DNA from: Beijerinckia sp. L45
GTDB taxonomy: Bacteria > Pseudomonadota > Alphaproteobacteria > Rhizobiales > Beijerinckiaceae
DNA: 54,774 nucleotides
NCBI RefSeq assembly: GCF_009765775.1
Contig: NZ_LMUU01000168.1
Coordinates: forward strand, 20,960 to 75,733
Reading direction: 5' to 3'
Within the stretch, counting starts at the first letter, position 1. Each line of letters begins with the position of its first letter. Under the pieces are notes generated by a model, which was not told the DNA's origin, did not search any database, and worked only from the letters and a program-made list of their open reading frames with translations. This document shows positions 1 to 8,691 of this stretch, piece after piece. The translations under genes and the position numbers were made by a program.

Positions 1-104
1 TGTTTGCGCTCGCGCCCCGCGCTCCGCCGCTCGGCGCGCTCTTCCGCGTCATAGTCGCGGCCAAAGGTCGGCTCGCGGCGTTCGGTCGAGGGGCGCTTTG
101 CCAT
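1..104 (-). CDS. N-terminal fragment of an unidentified charged protein (runs off the window)
   Basis: An open frame starts at an ATG at 104 and reads leftward off the window edge, giving 34 residues that begin MAKRPSTERREPTFG and are very rich in Arg and Glu. It is divergent from dnaN. No strong Shine-Dalgarno sequence precedes the ATG. The composition suggests a disordered basic or acidic N-terminus such as those that precede some RNA-binding enzymes, but too little is present to name it. The start and even its reality are uncertain. Confidence 0.35.
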   Translation of the reverse strand, partial: MAKRPSTERREPTFGRDYDAEERAERRSAGRERK

Positions 105-332
105 GAGGTGGTGCCGCAGCCTTTCGAAGGTCAACGCAGGATGGCGCCGAACGTTAAGCTTAGAGCAGACGCCTTAAAGGCGCGTAAAACGGCGGTTTCG
201 CGGGACTCTTGTGGCAAGCCATGGCGAGGGTGCAAATTCTCCTCTGCGCCCGCTTGCGATTTGCCTCAGGCCAAGCCACAGTCCCGCCCCCGGATGAGGG
301 AAAAACGGCCACGGCCGATTGGATTTGGCGAC

Positions 333-1451
333 ATGAAAGTTACCTTGGAACGCGCGGTCTTGTTGAAATCGCTGGGCCACGTGCATCGTGTGGTCGAGCG
401 GCGCAACACGATCCCGATCCTGTCGAACGTGCTTTTGCGTGCCGAAGGCCAGTCGCTGATGCTCAAGGCGACCGACCTCGACCTCGAAGTCACCGAGATC
501 GTCGCCGCCGACGTCGGCCAGGCCGGCGGCACCACGCTGCCCGCCCACATCCTCTACGACATCGTCCGCAAGTTTCCCGACGGCTCGCAGGTCTCGCTGG
601 AGACCACGGGCGAGAGCGGCCAGCTGGTGCTGCGCTCTGGCCGCTCGCGCTTCAACCTGCAATCGCTGCCGGAAACCGACTTTCCCGATCTCGCCGCCGG
701 CGAGATGACGCATAGTTTCGAGGTCGGGGCCGCCGATCTCAAGCGGCTGATCGACAAGACGCAGTTCGCCATCTCCAACGAGGAGACGCGCTACTATCTC
801 AACGGCATCTTCATGCACACGATCGATGCCGAGGGGCACCTGATGCTTCGCGCGGTGGCGACCGACGGGCATCGTCTCGCCCGCGTCGAAGTCGCGGCGC
901 CGGAAGGCTCGGCCGGCATGCCCGGCATCATCGTGCCGCGCAAGACGGTGGCCGAGGTGCAGAAGCTGATCGACGGCGCCTCGGAGACGGTGAAGGTCGA
1001 GGTCTCCACGGCGAAGATCCGCTTCACCTTCGGCGACGTCGTGCTGACCTCGAAGCTGATCGACGGCACCTTCCCGGACTACCTTCGCGTCATTCCGAGC
1101 GGCAACGACAAGCGCCTGGTTGTCGATCGCGTGCCCTTCGCGGCGGCCGTCGACCGTGTCTCGACGATCTCCTCGGAGCGCGGTCGCGCGGTGAAACTGG
1201 CGGTGGCGGATGGCAAGCTGACGCTCTCCGTGACCAATCCGGATTCTGGCTCGGCCGTGGAAGAGCTCGAGGTGGATTACGATTCCGCGCCGATCGATAT
1301 CGGCTTTAACGCCCGCTACCTGCTCGACATCACCGCGCAGATCGACAGCGACACTGCCCTGTTCAAGCTCGCCGATCCGGGCTCGCCGACTCTGGTGCTC
1401 GACCGCGATGGCGCCTCGGCGCTGTACGTTCTAATGCCGATGCGGGTGTAG
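333..1451 (+). CDS. dnaN: DNA polymerase III beta subunit (sliding clamp)
   Basis: The 372-residue product is the ring-shaped clamp that tethers DNA polymerase III and repair polymerases to DNA. The start MKVTLERAVLLKSLGHVHRV at 333 is chosen because it matches the usual clamp N-terminus and length; the frame is open upstream to 108 but that extension is not clamp-like. Family hallmarks visible are RRNTIPILSNVLL in domain I, YYLNGIFMH and TDGHRLA in domain II, and a C-terminus ending ALYVLMPMRV, which forms part of the partner-binding pocket. It stands alone on the plus strand with a minus-strand gene downstream. A degraded copy of its last codons lies near 2971. Confidence 0.97.
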   Translation: MKVTLERAVLLKSLGHVHRVVERRNTIPILSNVLLRAEGQSLMLKATDLDLEVTEIVAADVGQAGGTTLPAHILYDIVRKFPDGSQVSLETTGESGQLVLRSGRSRFNLQSLPETDFPDLAAGEMTHSFEVGAADLKRLIDKTQFAISNEETRYYLNGIFMHTIDAEGHLMLRAVATDGHRLARVEVAAPEGSAGMPGIIVPRKTVAEVQKLIDGASETVKVEVSTAKIRFTFGDVVLTSKLIDGTFPDYLRVIPSGNDKRLVVDRVPFAAAVDRVSTISSERGRAVKLAVADGKLTLSVTNPDSGSAVEELEVDYDSAPIDIGFNARYLLDITAQIDSDTALFKLADPGSPTLVLDRDGASALYVLMPMRV

Positions 1452-1526
1452 GCGCCGGCGAACGCCAGATGCGTTCGCCGTGGGAACAGACATCTCCGCC
1501 TTATCCCATGTGGCCCGACGGTCGGA

Positions 1527-2708
1527 TCAGATCACCGGGCTTCCTGGCGCCATGCCGAGCGCAACGCGGCCCGGTGCGACGAGCAGCCGGTCGGCGAAAT
1601 TGATATGCTGCGACACGAGGTGAATGTCGCGGAATTGTGTGGCCAGGAGGCTGTCGTTGGGGGCCGCAGCGATACCGGCCATGCGATACATATCGCCGAC
1701 CACGCCTCTCGCCACATCCGCAGCGTTCCAGCACGCCTGGCGCAAATCGACTTGCTCGGCGATGCTTGCACCGGTTCCATTGAGCGACGCTGCCCACACG
1801 GACGCGACCGCCGCGTGAGCATAGGCTCTGGCCGACGCCAGCTTCGCCTTTGATCGACCGACCGTGAGCTGGACGATTTCTTGCTCCTGCAGCGAGGCCG
1901 TTTGCAGAAACGAGACCTTTTTTCGGGCTATGTCGGCGAAGGCATCGATGGCCGCGGCGGCGATGCCGAGCGGAACGCCGATGCACGAGATCGCCGCCGA
2001 GCTGACCAGGGGAATGTCGTAAAGAGGACGTCCGGGGCTTCGCGGCAACTGAAACGCGCTGAACCCAGACGTCTGGTCGTCCGGCACCCAGACGTCATGG
2101 CATTCGATATCATGGCTGCCGCTTGCCCGCAGACCGGTCGCGTTCCAGTTTCCGACGACCTTGATCCCGTCGCTTCTCGAAACGACAAGACGCGTGACTG
2201 GATTTCCGTCGAGGATCTTCGGCGAACCGTCTTCATATTCAATGCAGCCTAAGAGCGAGAGACTGCTGTAGCGGGAGAAGCTGGCGAAGTGCCATTGGCC
2301 CTGGACACGCCACCCGTCTCCCTCACGGACGGCCCGTCCGCCTGGAAGCAGAGAACCGCTGCTGCCGAAGGTTTTGTTGCCGGTCACGCGTCTGGAGGCT
2401 GCCTCGCTTAAGAGCCCTAAGATCCGGGTTCCGACGGCAGAGATTCCCGTGCACCATCCCAAGGATCCATCGAGCTTCGCAACGGCCTCGACAACACGGA
2501 GAAGATCCGGCGCCGGAAGCTCGGCACCGTTCACTTCTGCGGGTGCCCAAAGTTGAGCCAACCCCGCGCGGAGAAACGCCTCGGCTATCGGCCGCGGCAG
2601 ATCAGGCCCCTCCGGAAACGCCAGGCGATGGGTTTCGACCAGCGGCCTCAGGCTTTCGACCTGAGTCAACAGGCCGCTCAATCGCGCATCTGCGCGGGGG
2701 TAGGACAT
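1527..2708 (-). CDS. Acyl-CoA dehydrogenase-fold flavin monooxygenase (group D, HsaA/IacA-like)
   Basis: A 393-residue protein with the acyl-CoA dehydrogenase fold. The N-terminal helical domain carries the DGSLGWC motif typical of two-component group D flavin monooxygenases, followed by a middle beta domain (WRVQGQWHFASFSRYSS) and a C-terminal helical bundle. Such enzymes hydroxylate aromatic or other small substrates with reduced flavin from a separate reductase; no reductase lies nearby, so the substrate is unknown. The ATG at 2708 is a sensible start, but a TTG three codons upstream has a better spaced GGGAG. It is a single gene opposite to dnaN and flanked by a dnaN 3'-end relic, which hints that it was inserted or rearranged here. 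Confidence 0.85.
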   Translation of the reverse strand: MSYPRADARLSGLLTQVESLRPLVETHRLAFPEGPDLPRPIAEAFLRAGLAQLWAPAEVNGAELPAPDLLRVVEAVAKLDGSLGWCTGISAVGTRILGLLSEAASRRVTGNKTFGSSGSLLPGGRAVREGDGWRVQGQWHFASFSRYSSLSLLGCIEYEDGSPKILDGNPVTRLVVSRSDGIKVVGNWNATGLRASGSHDIECHDVWVPDDQTSGFSAFQLPRSPGRPLYDIPLVSSAAISCIGVPLGIAAAAIDAFADIARKKVSFLQTASLQEQEIVQLTVGRSKAKLASARAYAHAAVASVWAASLNGTGASIAEQVDLRQACWNAADVARGVVGDMYRMAGIAAAPNDSLLATQFRDIHLVSQHINFADRLLVAPGRVALGMAPGSPVI

Positions 2709-3084
2709 ATCGTTCAAGGCTATATGCTCCCTGCAAACAAGGGACCCGCAACGTCCACCGCCGGTGGCATCCGCTGAGCGCGTCCAGAGCGGCCACCATC
2801 GGGCGGCTCGTTTACGCGACGGTTTCAGTTCGACCGTATTGGGCTTTCGCTGTAATACGGCTGCCTTAGGGGCGGCCTCGAAGCAAACGCGATGTGATGG
2901 GCAGCATCGGCGATTAAGGCGGCGCCTTCCGTCCGAGAGCCTGCTCGATCTTCTCGTGTTTGGCTTGCAAACCTTGGTGCTGGACCACGCCGGAGCGTCC
3001 GCGCTTTGCGTGCTGATGCGCGATTCGTCTCTGTTTAGACGGCGACCCATAACAGGCGCCGCGCCCACCTAGCCCAGAAGCAAC
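2709..3084. other. Gene-poor interval holding a dnaN 3' relic
   Basis: No convincing intact gene is seen in this 376-base interval. The minus-strand frame upstream of the monooxygenase stays open but reads as low-quality, Arg- and Cys-rich sequence without a recognisable domain. The only recognisable content is the short plus-strand match to the dnaN C-terminus at 2971-3018. A promoter for the monooxygenase probably lies just upstream of 2717 but no clear -35/-10 pair was found. Confidence 0.5.
2971..3018 (+). pseudogene. Degraded copy of the dnaN 3' end
   Basis: Sixteen codons read TLVLDHAGASALCVLM, against TLVLDRDGASALYVLM at the end of the intact dnaN, 13 of 16 residues identical; a hand alignment of the 48 bases gives about 35 identities. 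The match then runs into unrelated sequence and stops resembling a clamp. It is in the same orientation as dnaN, about 1.55 kb downstream, on the far side of the monooxygenase gene. It is best read as a remnant of a duplicated or displaced dnaN end. Confidence 0.55.
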
Positions 3085-3228
3085 CTAGGCGCGGTTTGCG
3101 CTATGCTCGGCTGGGGATTTCGTGTGGCCAATACGCTCGGGCGGCGCGACGATGAAGGCCACAATCCATCCGCCGACCGCAATGATGACGGGAAGTGCGA
3201 TAAAGCCAAAGACTTGGAATGCGTTCAT
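3085..3228 (-). CDS. 47-residue single-pass membrane protein
   Basis: A small product beginning MNAFQVFGFIALPVIIAVGG with one hydrophobic helix (about residues 4-28) and a short polar tail containing PPERIGHTKSP. AGGACG sits 8 bases before the ATG, a good ribosome site. Its ATG overlaps the stop codon of the upstream small gene (ATGA), so the two are translationally coupled. No family is recognised. The helix suggests an inner-membrane microprotein. Confidence 0.5.
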   Translation of the reverse strand: MNAFQVFGFIALPVIIAVGGWIVAFIVAPPERIGHTKSPAEHSANRA

Positions 3229-3449
3229 CGGAGCCGTCCTAAAATCCGCCTCACCGAGAAATGTAGGGACAACGCGGCGCAAAGCCAAACGAAAGTTCCA
3301 AGCATGAATAAGGCGATACCGGTGTCCGGCGGGGCGCCATAGAAGGCAGCGGCGATCGGGGCAACGACGCCGACCGTAAAACATGAAGCCGCGCAGGTGT
3401 TTACCAGCGTGGCCAGATACTTGATGCGCTCGTCGTCGCGCTTGCTCAA
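3225..3449 (-). CDS. 74-residue two-helix membrane protein
   Basis: Read from a TTG start at 3449 (MSKRDDERIKYLATLVNTCA), preceded by GAGG five bases upstream; no ATG or GTG is available in the upstream open frame, which also runs into rppH. Two hydrophobic segments (about residues 14-34 and 43-62) are separated by a short GAPPDTG turn, and the tail is basic. The sequence looks like small helical-hairpin proteins of Hyphomicrobiales with no assigned role. It is followed by a coupled 47-residue membrane protein and preceded at 73 bases by rppH, so it could be the tail end of that operon. Confidence 0.6.
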   Translation of the reverse strand: MSKRDDERIKYLATLVNTCAASCFTVGVVAPIAAAFYGAPPDTGIALFMLGTFVWLCAALSLHFSVRRILGRLR

Positions 3450-3522
3450 GATTGCCTCGTTCGCCGTCGTATATCCAATAAATGCTACGGCTCCAGCGAC
3501 AGGACGCTGGCTAGGCCAACGC

Positions 3523-4041
3523 CTACACCCCCGCGAACCGCCCGAACGTCCGCACCACGTTCTCATAAACCTGCCGCTTGAACGGGATGATCAGCTCCGC
3601 GAGCTTGTCCATCCGCTCCCAGCGCCAGGTCTCGAATTCCGGGCGGAAGCCACCGGTCGGCGCGGTGACGTTGATCTCGCTCTCGTCGCCCTCGAAGCGC
3701 AGCGCGAACCATTTTTGGCGCTGGCCCTGGTAACGGCCGCGCCACGCCTTCTTGGTGAGGTCGACGGGCAGGTCGTAGGTGTACCACTCCGGCGCCTCGG
3801 CGATCAGCGAGACGGAGGTGATGTTGGTCTCCTCGGCCAGCTCACGGATCGCAGCGTTGTACGGGCTCTCGCCAGGGTCGATGCCGCCCTGCGGCATCTG
3901 CCAGAGATGGCCGTTGGGCAGACCGTCGGCGCTGCGCTTCGGCTTGCGTTGACCGATGAAGACGAGGCCGTCCTTGTTGAGCAGCATGATGCCGACGCAC
4001 GGGCGGTAATTGCCGGTTTCGGGCGCATAAAGCTTGGTCAT
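3523..4041 (-). CDS. rppH: RNA pyrophosphohydrolase (Nudix)
   Basis: The 172-residue Nudix hydrolase removes pyrophosphate from the 5' triphosphate end of RNA, which opens transcripts to RNase E decay. The Nudix box spans about residues 52-74 (GGIDPGE...RELAEETNI) with the metal-binding REL.EE glutamates intact. The flanking LWQMPQGG, EWYTYDLP and GQRQKWFA motifs are those of RppH/YgdP rather than other Nudix enzymes. Its ATG overlaps the stop of the upstream deacetylase-like gene (ATGA), so it is the last or near-last gene of the minus-strand operon that runs from rsfS. Confidence 0.95.
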   Translation of the reverse strand: MTKLYAPETGNYRPCVGIMLLNKDGLVFIGQRKPKRSADGLPNGHLWQMPQGGIDPGESPYNAAIRELAEETNITSVSLIAEAPEWYTYDLPVDLTKKAWRGRYQGQRQKWFALRFEGDESEINVTAPTGGFRPEFETWRWERMDKLAELIIPFKRQVYENVVRTFGRFAGV

Positions 4042-5234
4042 GGGGTCGCGGCTATGGCTGGAGCGGTGGTGCTGGTCAGTGCGCTCACCGGCACGAGGGC
4101 GATCCCCCTGGCCTCGAGCGTCTGCGCGAAGTCCGCGATGGCGGCAATGGTGGCGGGCAGGTCGCTGGCTTCGCCGATCGCCGAGCCCTTGTCGCGGGCG
4201 ATCGCCTCAAGCTTGACCAGGGCGGTGCGCAGGGCGCTCGCATCCGCCGCGTCGAGAACGACGTCGGCGTGCGCGGTGGGAATGCCAAGGCTCGGAGCCA
4301 GCGTCGGGCCGAGGCTTCGCCGGGACGTCCCGTCCTCGACATAAAGCAGGCCGCGGCCGCCGATTTCTTGAAGCATGGTCGTCATCGCCGTTTGATCGGC
4401 GGTGAATCGGCCGCCCAGAAAGTTGCTGATGCCGACATAGCCGCTCATCCGGCTCATTAGCCAGTGCAGATCGTCGATCGTCTCGCTTTGCGTGGCGCCG
4501 GTGCGCAGCATATGCGGCCCGGGCCGATCGTCGCCGAAGGCTTCCATCGGCAGCTGCAGCAGAACCTCGTGGCCCGCGGCCTTGGCGCGCGCCACCGCGT
4601 CGTCGAGTTTTTCGCCGTAGGGGGCGAAGGCCAGCGTCACCGCGGCCGGCATGTGCTCGATGGCGTCGGTTGTCGCGGCAGCGTTGAGGCCGAGCCCGCC
4701 GATATAGAGCGCGATGCGCGGCGCTCCGGCATGGATGGTGGCGCCAAACACCGGTGGCCGCGCATAGACCTCGCTCGACCGGGAGCCGTCGGCCGCGATT
4801 TTCGGCAACGGCCCGTAGCGGCTTGCCTCGATGAGGCGCTTGTCGGCCGCTGCGACTTCACTCAGGCCGAGGGCCTGCGGCACCTTGATGATGAGAGGCC
4901 CAGCGCCTTGGGTCGATGGGTTCGGCGTCTGTTCGCGGTTGGCGCGGAAAACGGTCACGCCGTTTTCCATCGTTGCGCCATTGCCGTCGGCGGCGGGCAC
5001 CGGAGCCCGGATCGACCCGGTCGGGGCGCGGTCGGCAACCGGGGGAAGCGGCGGGATGGTGGCGACGGCGAAAGGCTCACCGCCGTGGGGGTTGGCGAAC
5101 ACGAGAACGACGGCGATACCGATTCCGGCGGCGGTGGCGAGACAGACCACGGCAATCGTCGCGAACCGGCGACCTGGAGGCTTCGGCGATGGCTTGTCCA
5201 TCCCGAGCGGTCTGTTCAGATCATCGCTTGCCAT
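4038..5234 (-). CDS. Divergent polysaccharide deacetylase family protein (YibQ-like)
   Basis: A 398-residue membrane-anchored periplasmic protein. Residues 24-47 form one transmembrane helix, followed by a Pro/Ala-rich linker and, from about residue 170, a domain starting APRIALYIGGLGLN that matches the divergent polysaccharide deacetylase (YibQ) family. The family has the NodB-like barrel but lacks the full metal-binding set, and its biochemical activity is not settled. The ATG at 5234 has AGGA five bases upstream; a GTG one codon earlier is also possible. It lies between ctpA and rppH, as in many alphaproteobacteria, next to the cell-wall hydrolase activator EnvC, which fits an envelope role. 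Confidence 0.9.
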   Translation of the reverse strand: MASDDLNRPLGMDKPSPKPPGRRFATIAVVCLATAAGIGIAVVLVFANPHGGEPFAVATIPPLPPVADRAPTGSIRAPVPAADGNGATMENGVTVFRANREQTPNPSTQGAGPLIIKVPQALGLSEVAAADKRLIEASRYGPLPKIAADGSRSSEVYARPPVFGATIHAGAPRIALYIGGLGLNAAATTDAIEHMPAAVTLAFAPYGEKLDDAVARAKAAGHEVLLQLPMEAFGDDRPGPHMLRTGATQSETIDDLHWLMSRMSGYVGISNFLGGRFTADQTAMTTMLQEIGGRGLLYVEDGTSRRSLGPTLAPSLGIPTAHADVVLDAADASALRTALVKLEAIARDKGSAIGEASDLPATIAAIADFAQTLEARGIALVPVSALTSTTAPAIAATP

Positions 5235-5286
5235 CACATTCCTGCAAGCTCAACGCCTCGTCGTTCCGACCACCCTCCGAATCGAA

Positions 5287-5326
5287 AGCGGCCCGGGCGC
5301 TCCACTATAGAGCGCGACGGGCCGCT
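5287..5326 (-). terminator. Strong GC-rich hairpin between ctpA and the yibQ-like gene
   Basis: AGCGGCCCG at 5287-5295 pairs with CGGGCCGCT at 5318-5326, and GCGCT pairs with AGCGC inside it, leaving a small loop CCACTATAG and a two-base bulge. On the minus strand the stem is followed by TTTCGATTC, a modest T-rich tail. It sits after the ctpA stop and just before the next gene, so it may terminate or attenuate part of the transcript. A second small hairpin (CTGGGG...CCCCAG) lies at 5341-5356. Confidence 0.45.
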
Positions 5327-5358
5327 GCCGAAACAACCGTCTGGGGTAACCCCCAGGC

Positions 5359-6783
5359 TTAGTTGGGCATTTTAGCCGGCGGGGGAACCACAGGCGTGCC
5401 ACCCGTCGTCGGCGCGGCCGGAGCCGGTGCACCGGGCTGGACCGTCGTCGCGGGCGGCGCCGCAACCGGCATCGGCGCTGCGGGCGCCGGAGCGGCAGCC
5501 GTCTTCTTCACGCCGCGCAGCAGATCTTCTGCCGCAATCAGCTGCTGGTCGTTCTTCGGATCCGGCGGCACGTAGGCGCTGGAGCCGTGCTCTTCCGGAC
5601 CGTTGGTCAGGTGACCCTTGAGCGACGCTTCGCCCTTGGTGTCGTCCTTGCCCTTCAGGTCGGCCGGCACGTCTTCGAGCACCTGGATGTCCGGCTCGAT
5701 GCCCTTGGCCTGGATCGAACGACCCGACGGCGTGTAGTAGCGCGCCGTGGTGAGGCGCACCGCGCCGTTGTTCTGGCCGAGCGGGATGATGGTCTGCACC
5801 GAGCCCTTGCCGAAGGAACGCGTGCCCATGACGGTGCCGCGCTTGTGGTCCTGCAGGGCGCCGGCGACGATCTCGGAGGCCGAGGCGGAGCCGCCGTTGA
5901 TCAGGATGACGAGCGGCTTGCCCTTGGAAATGTCGCCGGGGCGGGCGTTGTAGCGCTGGGTCTCGTCGGCGTTGCGGCCGCGGGTCGAGACGATCTCGCC
6001 CTTGTCGAGGAAGGCGTTGGACACGGCGATCGACTGGTCGAGGAGTCCGCCCGGATTGTTGCGGAGATCCATGATGTAGCCTTTGAACTTGTCGGCCGGG
6101 ATGTCCTTGGTGAACTTGTCGATGGCCTCCTTGACCCCGTCGAACGTCTGCTCGTTGAACTGGGTGATGCGGATGTAGCCGATGTCGTCGCCTTCGATCT
6201 TGTTGCGGACCGACTTGATGGTGATCACCGCACGCGTCAGCTTGACGTCCAGCGGGTCCTTCTTCTCGCCGCGTAAAATCTTCAGGTTGACCGAGGTGTT
6301 CACCGCGCCGCGCATCTTGTCGACGGCCTGGTTCAACGTCAGGCCCGAGACGGCCTCGCCGTCGATCGCGCTGATGATGTCGCCCGACAGGATGCCGGCC
6401 TTCGAGGCGGGCGTGTCGTCGATCGGGGTCACGACCTTGATCAGGTCGTTGTCCTGGGTGACTTCGATGCCGAGGCCGCCGAATTCGCCGCGCGTCTGCA
6501 CCTGCATGTCACGGAAGCTCTTGGCGTCCATGTAGCTGGAATGCGGGTCGAGCGAGGTCAGCATGCCGTTGATCGCGGATTCGACCAGCTTCTGGTCGTC
6601 GGGCTTCTCGACGTAGTCGGTGCGGATCTTTTCGAACACGTCACCAAACAGGTTCAGGCTGCGATACGTGTCGGACGCCGCCGCGCTGGCCATGGTGGCC
6701 GATAGCAAATGGGTTTGCGTGCCGAGCGCGACGGTCGACGCTCCGAGGACCGCACCCAACAACACAAGCGAGACTTTGCGCAT
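5359..6783 (-). CDS. ctpA: Carboxy-terminal processing protease (peptidase family S41)
   Basis: A 474-residue periplasmic serine protease. Residues 1-36 form a signal peptide or anchor; a PDZ domain lies at about 103-175 (GGLGIEV...GLTLNQAVDKM), followed by the S41 catalytic domain. The expected Ser-Lys dyad is visible as Ser301 in GGSASASE and Lys326 in SFGKGSVQ, the usual 25-residue spacing. Residues after about 400 are Pro/Ala-rich and probably disordered. Such proteases trim envelope proteins and cell-wall hydrolases. The start at 6783 overlaps the stop of envC (TAATG), so both are co-translated, consistent with joint control of wall cleavage. Confidence 0.95.
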   Translation of the reverse strand: MRKVSLVLLGAVLGASTVALGTQTHLLSATMASAAASDTYRSLNLFGDVFEKIRTDYVEKPDDQKLVESAINGMLTSLDPHSSYMDAKSFRDMQVQTRGEFGGLGIEVTQDNDLIKVVTPIDDTPASKAGILSGDIISAIDGEAVSGLTLNQAVDKMRGAVNTSVNLKILRGEKKDPLDVKLTRAVITIKSVRNKIEGDDIGYIRITQFNEQTFDGVKEAIDKFTKDIPADKFKGYIMDLRNNPGGLLDQSIAVSNAFLDKGEIVSTRGRNADETQRYNARPGDISKGKPLVILINGGSASASEIVAGALQDHKRGTVMGTRSFGKGSVQTIIPLGQNNGAVRLTTARYYTPSGRSIQAKGIEPDIQVLEDVPADLKGKDDTKGEASLKGHLTNGPEEHGSSAYVPPDPKNDQQLIAAEDLLRGVKKTAAAPAPAAPMPVAAPPATTVQPGAPAPAAPTTGGTPVVPPPAKMPN

Positions 6784-8201
6784 TATCCGCGAACCTTTTG
6801 AAGCTCCGGTTTCGCCCACCATGGGCCCGGATCGATAGTCGCCCCGTCTTTTCGAAACTCGACGTACAGAATTGGCTGAGCTGCTCCAAGGGCCATGGCG
6901 GCAGCCGTTTTTGTCGAACCGTCGCCCATGACAGCAATCGGTTCGCCAGCCAAAACGAATTGGCCCAAATCTACGTTGATCCGATCCATACCAGCAAGAA
7001 CTATATAGTAGCCATTCCCGGCGTTGACGATCAACAACTGGCCAAAGCTGCGGTACGGCCCGGCATAGGCAATCCAGCCGTCGCTCGGCGAGGCCACGAC
7101 CGCGCCCTTGCCGGTCTGAAACGACAGGCCTTTTTCCGTGCCGCCAAAATTGTCCGGCGTGCCATAGCCGCGCAGCACCGATCCGGTAACCGGCAGAGGT
7201 AGCATGCCTTTCAGCGATGCGAAGGCGACGGCCGGTGCCAACCGCGCGGGATCCTTGAATGGCGCGACGCCGAGTTTTTGCAGCGTCTCCGGCGCCAGGG
7301 CTGCGACGCTTTGATGCTGCTCGTCGGCCTTCTTGGCGGCTGCCGCTGCGTCGGCGGCCGGCTTGCTTTCCGCTTCCATGCGGCCAATCAACTCTTTGAG
7401 AGAGGAGACCTGGCCGGCAAGGGTCTGGGCGCGGTCGCGTTCCGCCCCCAGCGCGGTCTCGGCTTTGCCTATGGCGTTTTGCCGGGCCGCAATGAGCCCG
7501 GCCAGGCGCTCGCGCTCGGCATTGATGCTCGACAGATCGTCCGCCATCGTCCGGCGCTCGGCATCGATCGAAGCGTGCACGCGGGCGAGATCGGTCAGGT
7601 CGGCAACCAGTGCATCGGTCTCGGCCTTCATGCTGGGCAGCACCGATCCGAGCAGCATGGAGGTTCTGATCGCCTTGAGAACGTCTTCGGGATCAACGAG
7701 CAGGGCGGGCGGCGGCTTACGGCCCATGCGCTGCAGGGCGGCGAGCACTTCGGCGATGATGACGCGGCGTCCCTCGAGCGAGCGCTTCGTCGCCGCCTCG
7801 CTGGTCACGAGCGTATCGAGCCGCGCCTGGGTGTCGGCGATCTTCTGCTCGTCCTCGCCGACGTGGCGGGTCGCCTCGATCAACGCGGCCGTCAGTTTGG
7901 CATGATCGTCCTTGATCGCATCGATCTCGGTCTGCATCGTCTGGCGGCGCGCCGCGGAGGCATCGATGGAGTCTTGGACACCGCGAAGCTGTGTCTTGGG
8001 GTCGCTGGGAGCGGCTGAGGCCGGTTGCGGCGTTGGTTTTGGATCGTCTGCATAGGCCGGCGACACCGCTGAAATAAGTAGCGAAAGCATCAAAGAGCGC
8101 CCGAGCGCGCAGGCAACGCCCTCATCCGACCTCGCTTCGCGAGGCCACCGTCTCCCGCTGGCGCGGCAGACGAAGAAAGGGGAGCGGAAAAAATCAAGCA
8201 C
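6783..8201 (-). CDS. envC: Murein hydrolase activator, EnvC/LytM-like with degenerate M23 domain
   Basis: A protein of up to 472 residues with a secretion signal ending SPAYA (about residue 50), two long coiled-coil stretches (about 70-310), and a C-terminal M23-like domain (about 345-470). The zinc-binding residues of active M23 peptidases are missing: the GxDI position reads GLSFQ and the HLHFE strand reads LYVEFRKDG. That is the pattern of EnvC, which activates amidases at the septum rather than cutting peptidoglycan. The frame starts at a GTG overlapping the end of rlmH; this gives an unusually long n-region, and an internal start nearer the signal (MLSLLISAV) is possible. Confidence 0.88.
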   Translation of the reverse strand: MLDFFRSPFFVCRASGRRWPREARSDEGVACALGRSLMLSLLISAVSPAYADDPKPTPQPASAAPSDPKTQLRGVQDSIDASAARRQTMQTEIDAIKDDHAKLTAALIEATRHVGEDEQKIADTQARLDTLVTSEAATKRSLEGRRVIIAEVLAALQRMGRKPPPALLVDPEDVLKAIRTSMLLGSVLPSMKAETDALVADLTDLARVHASIDAERRTMADDLSSINAERERLAGLIAARQNAIGKAETALGAERDRAQTLAGQVSSLKELIGRMEAESKPAADAAAAAKKADEQHQSVAALAPETLQKLGVAPFKDPARLAPAVAFASLKGMLPLPVTGSVLRGYGTPDNFGGTEKGLSFQTGKGAVVASPSDGWIAYAGPYRSFGQLLIVNAGNGYYIVLAGMDRINVDLGQFVLAGEPIAVMGDGSTKTAAAMALGAAQPILYVEFRKDGATIDPGPWWAKPELQKVRG

Positions 8202-8676
8202 GATGATACGGATGCCCCGTCAGGATCGTCACGGCGCGGTAGAGTTGCTCGCTTGCCATGATGCGGACGAGCTGATGCGGCCAGGTCATGGCGCCGAAGG
8301 CAATGACATGGGTGCTCGCCTTGCGCCATCCGGGATCGAGACCGTCGGGGCCACCGATCACGAGGGCGAAATTCGGTGTTCCTTCGTCGCGCGCGGTGCC
8401 GATCATCGCGGCGAAGCGCTCGCTGTCGACAGCCTTGCCGGTTTCGTCGAGCGCTACCACCACGCCGCCGGCCCCGACCTGCTCGGCGATCGCTTTGGCC
8501 TCTTCGACCTTGCGGTCTTCAGGCCGCCGCGCGCGGCTTTCGTCGATTTCGCGAAGCTCGAGGCTCAGACCGGCGGCGCGGCCGGCGAGTTTAGCGCGGT
8601 CGATGTAGCGCTGCGCCAGGTCGCGCTCCGCGCCCGCCTTTGCGCGGCCGACGCAAACCAGCATCAGCCGCAGCAT
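8194..8676 (-). CDS. rlmH: 23S rRNA pseudouridine-1915 N3-methyltransferase
   Basis: A 160-residue SPOUT methyltransferase that methylates pseudouridine 1915 in helix 69 of 23S rRNA on assembled ribosomes. The family signatures are LVIGGPDGL (SAM-binding knot), the LDETGK segment, and the C-terminal EQLYRA...GHPYHRA. Length and both ends match the family. It lies 15 bases after rsfS, the pairing seen across bacteria, and its 3' end overlaps the putative GTG start of envC. Confidence 0.96.
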   Translation of the reverse strand: MLRLMLVCVGRAKAGAERDLAQRYIDRAKLAGRAAGLSLELREIDESRARRPEDRKVEEAKAIAEQVGAGGVVVALDETGKAVDSERFAAMIGTARDEGTPNFALVIGGPDGLDPGWRKASTHVIAFGAMTWPHQLVRIMASEQLYRAVTILTGHPYHRA

Positions 8677-8691
8677 GGCAGGTCCCGAGGG

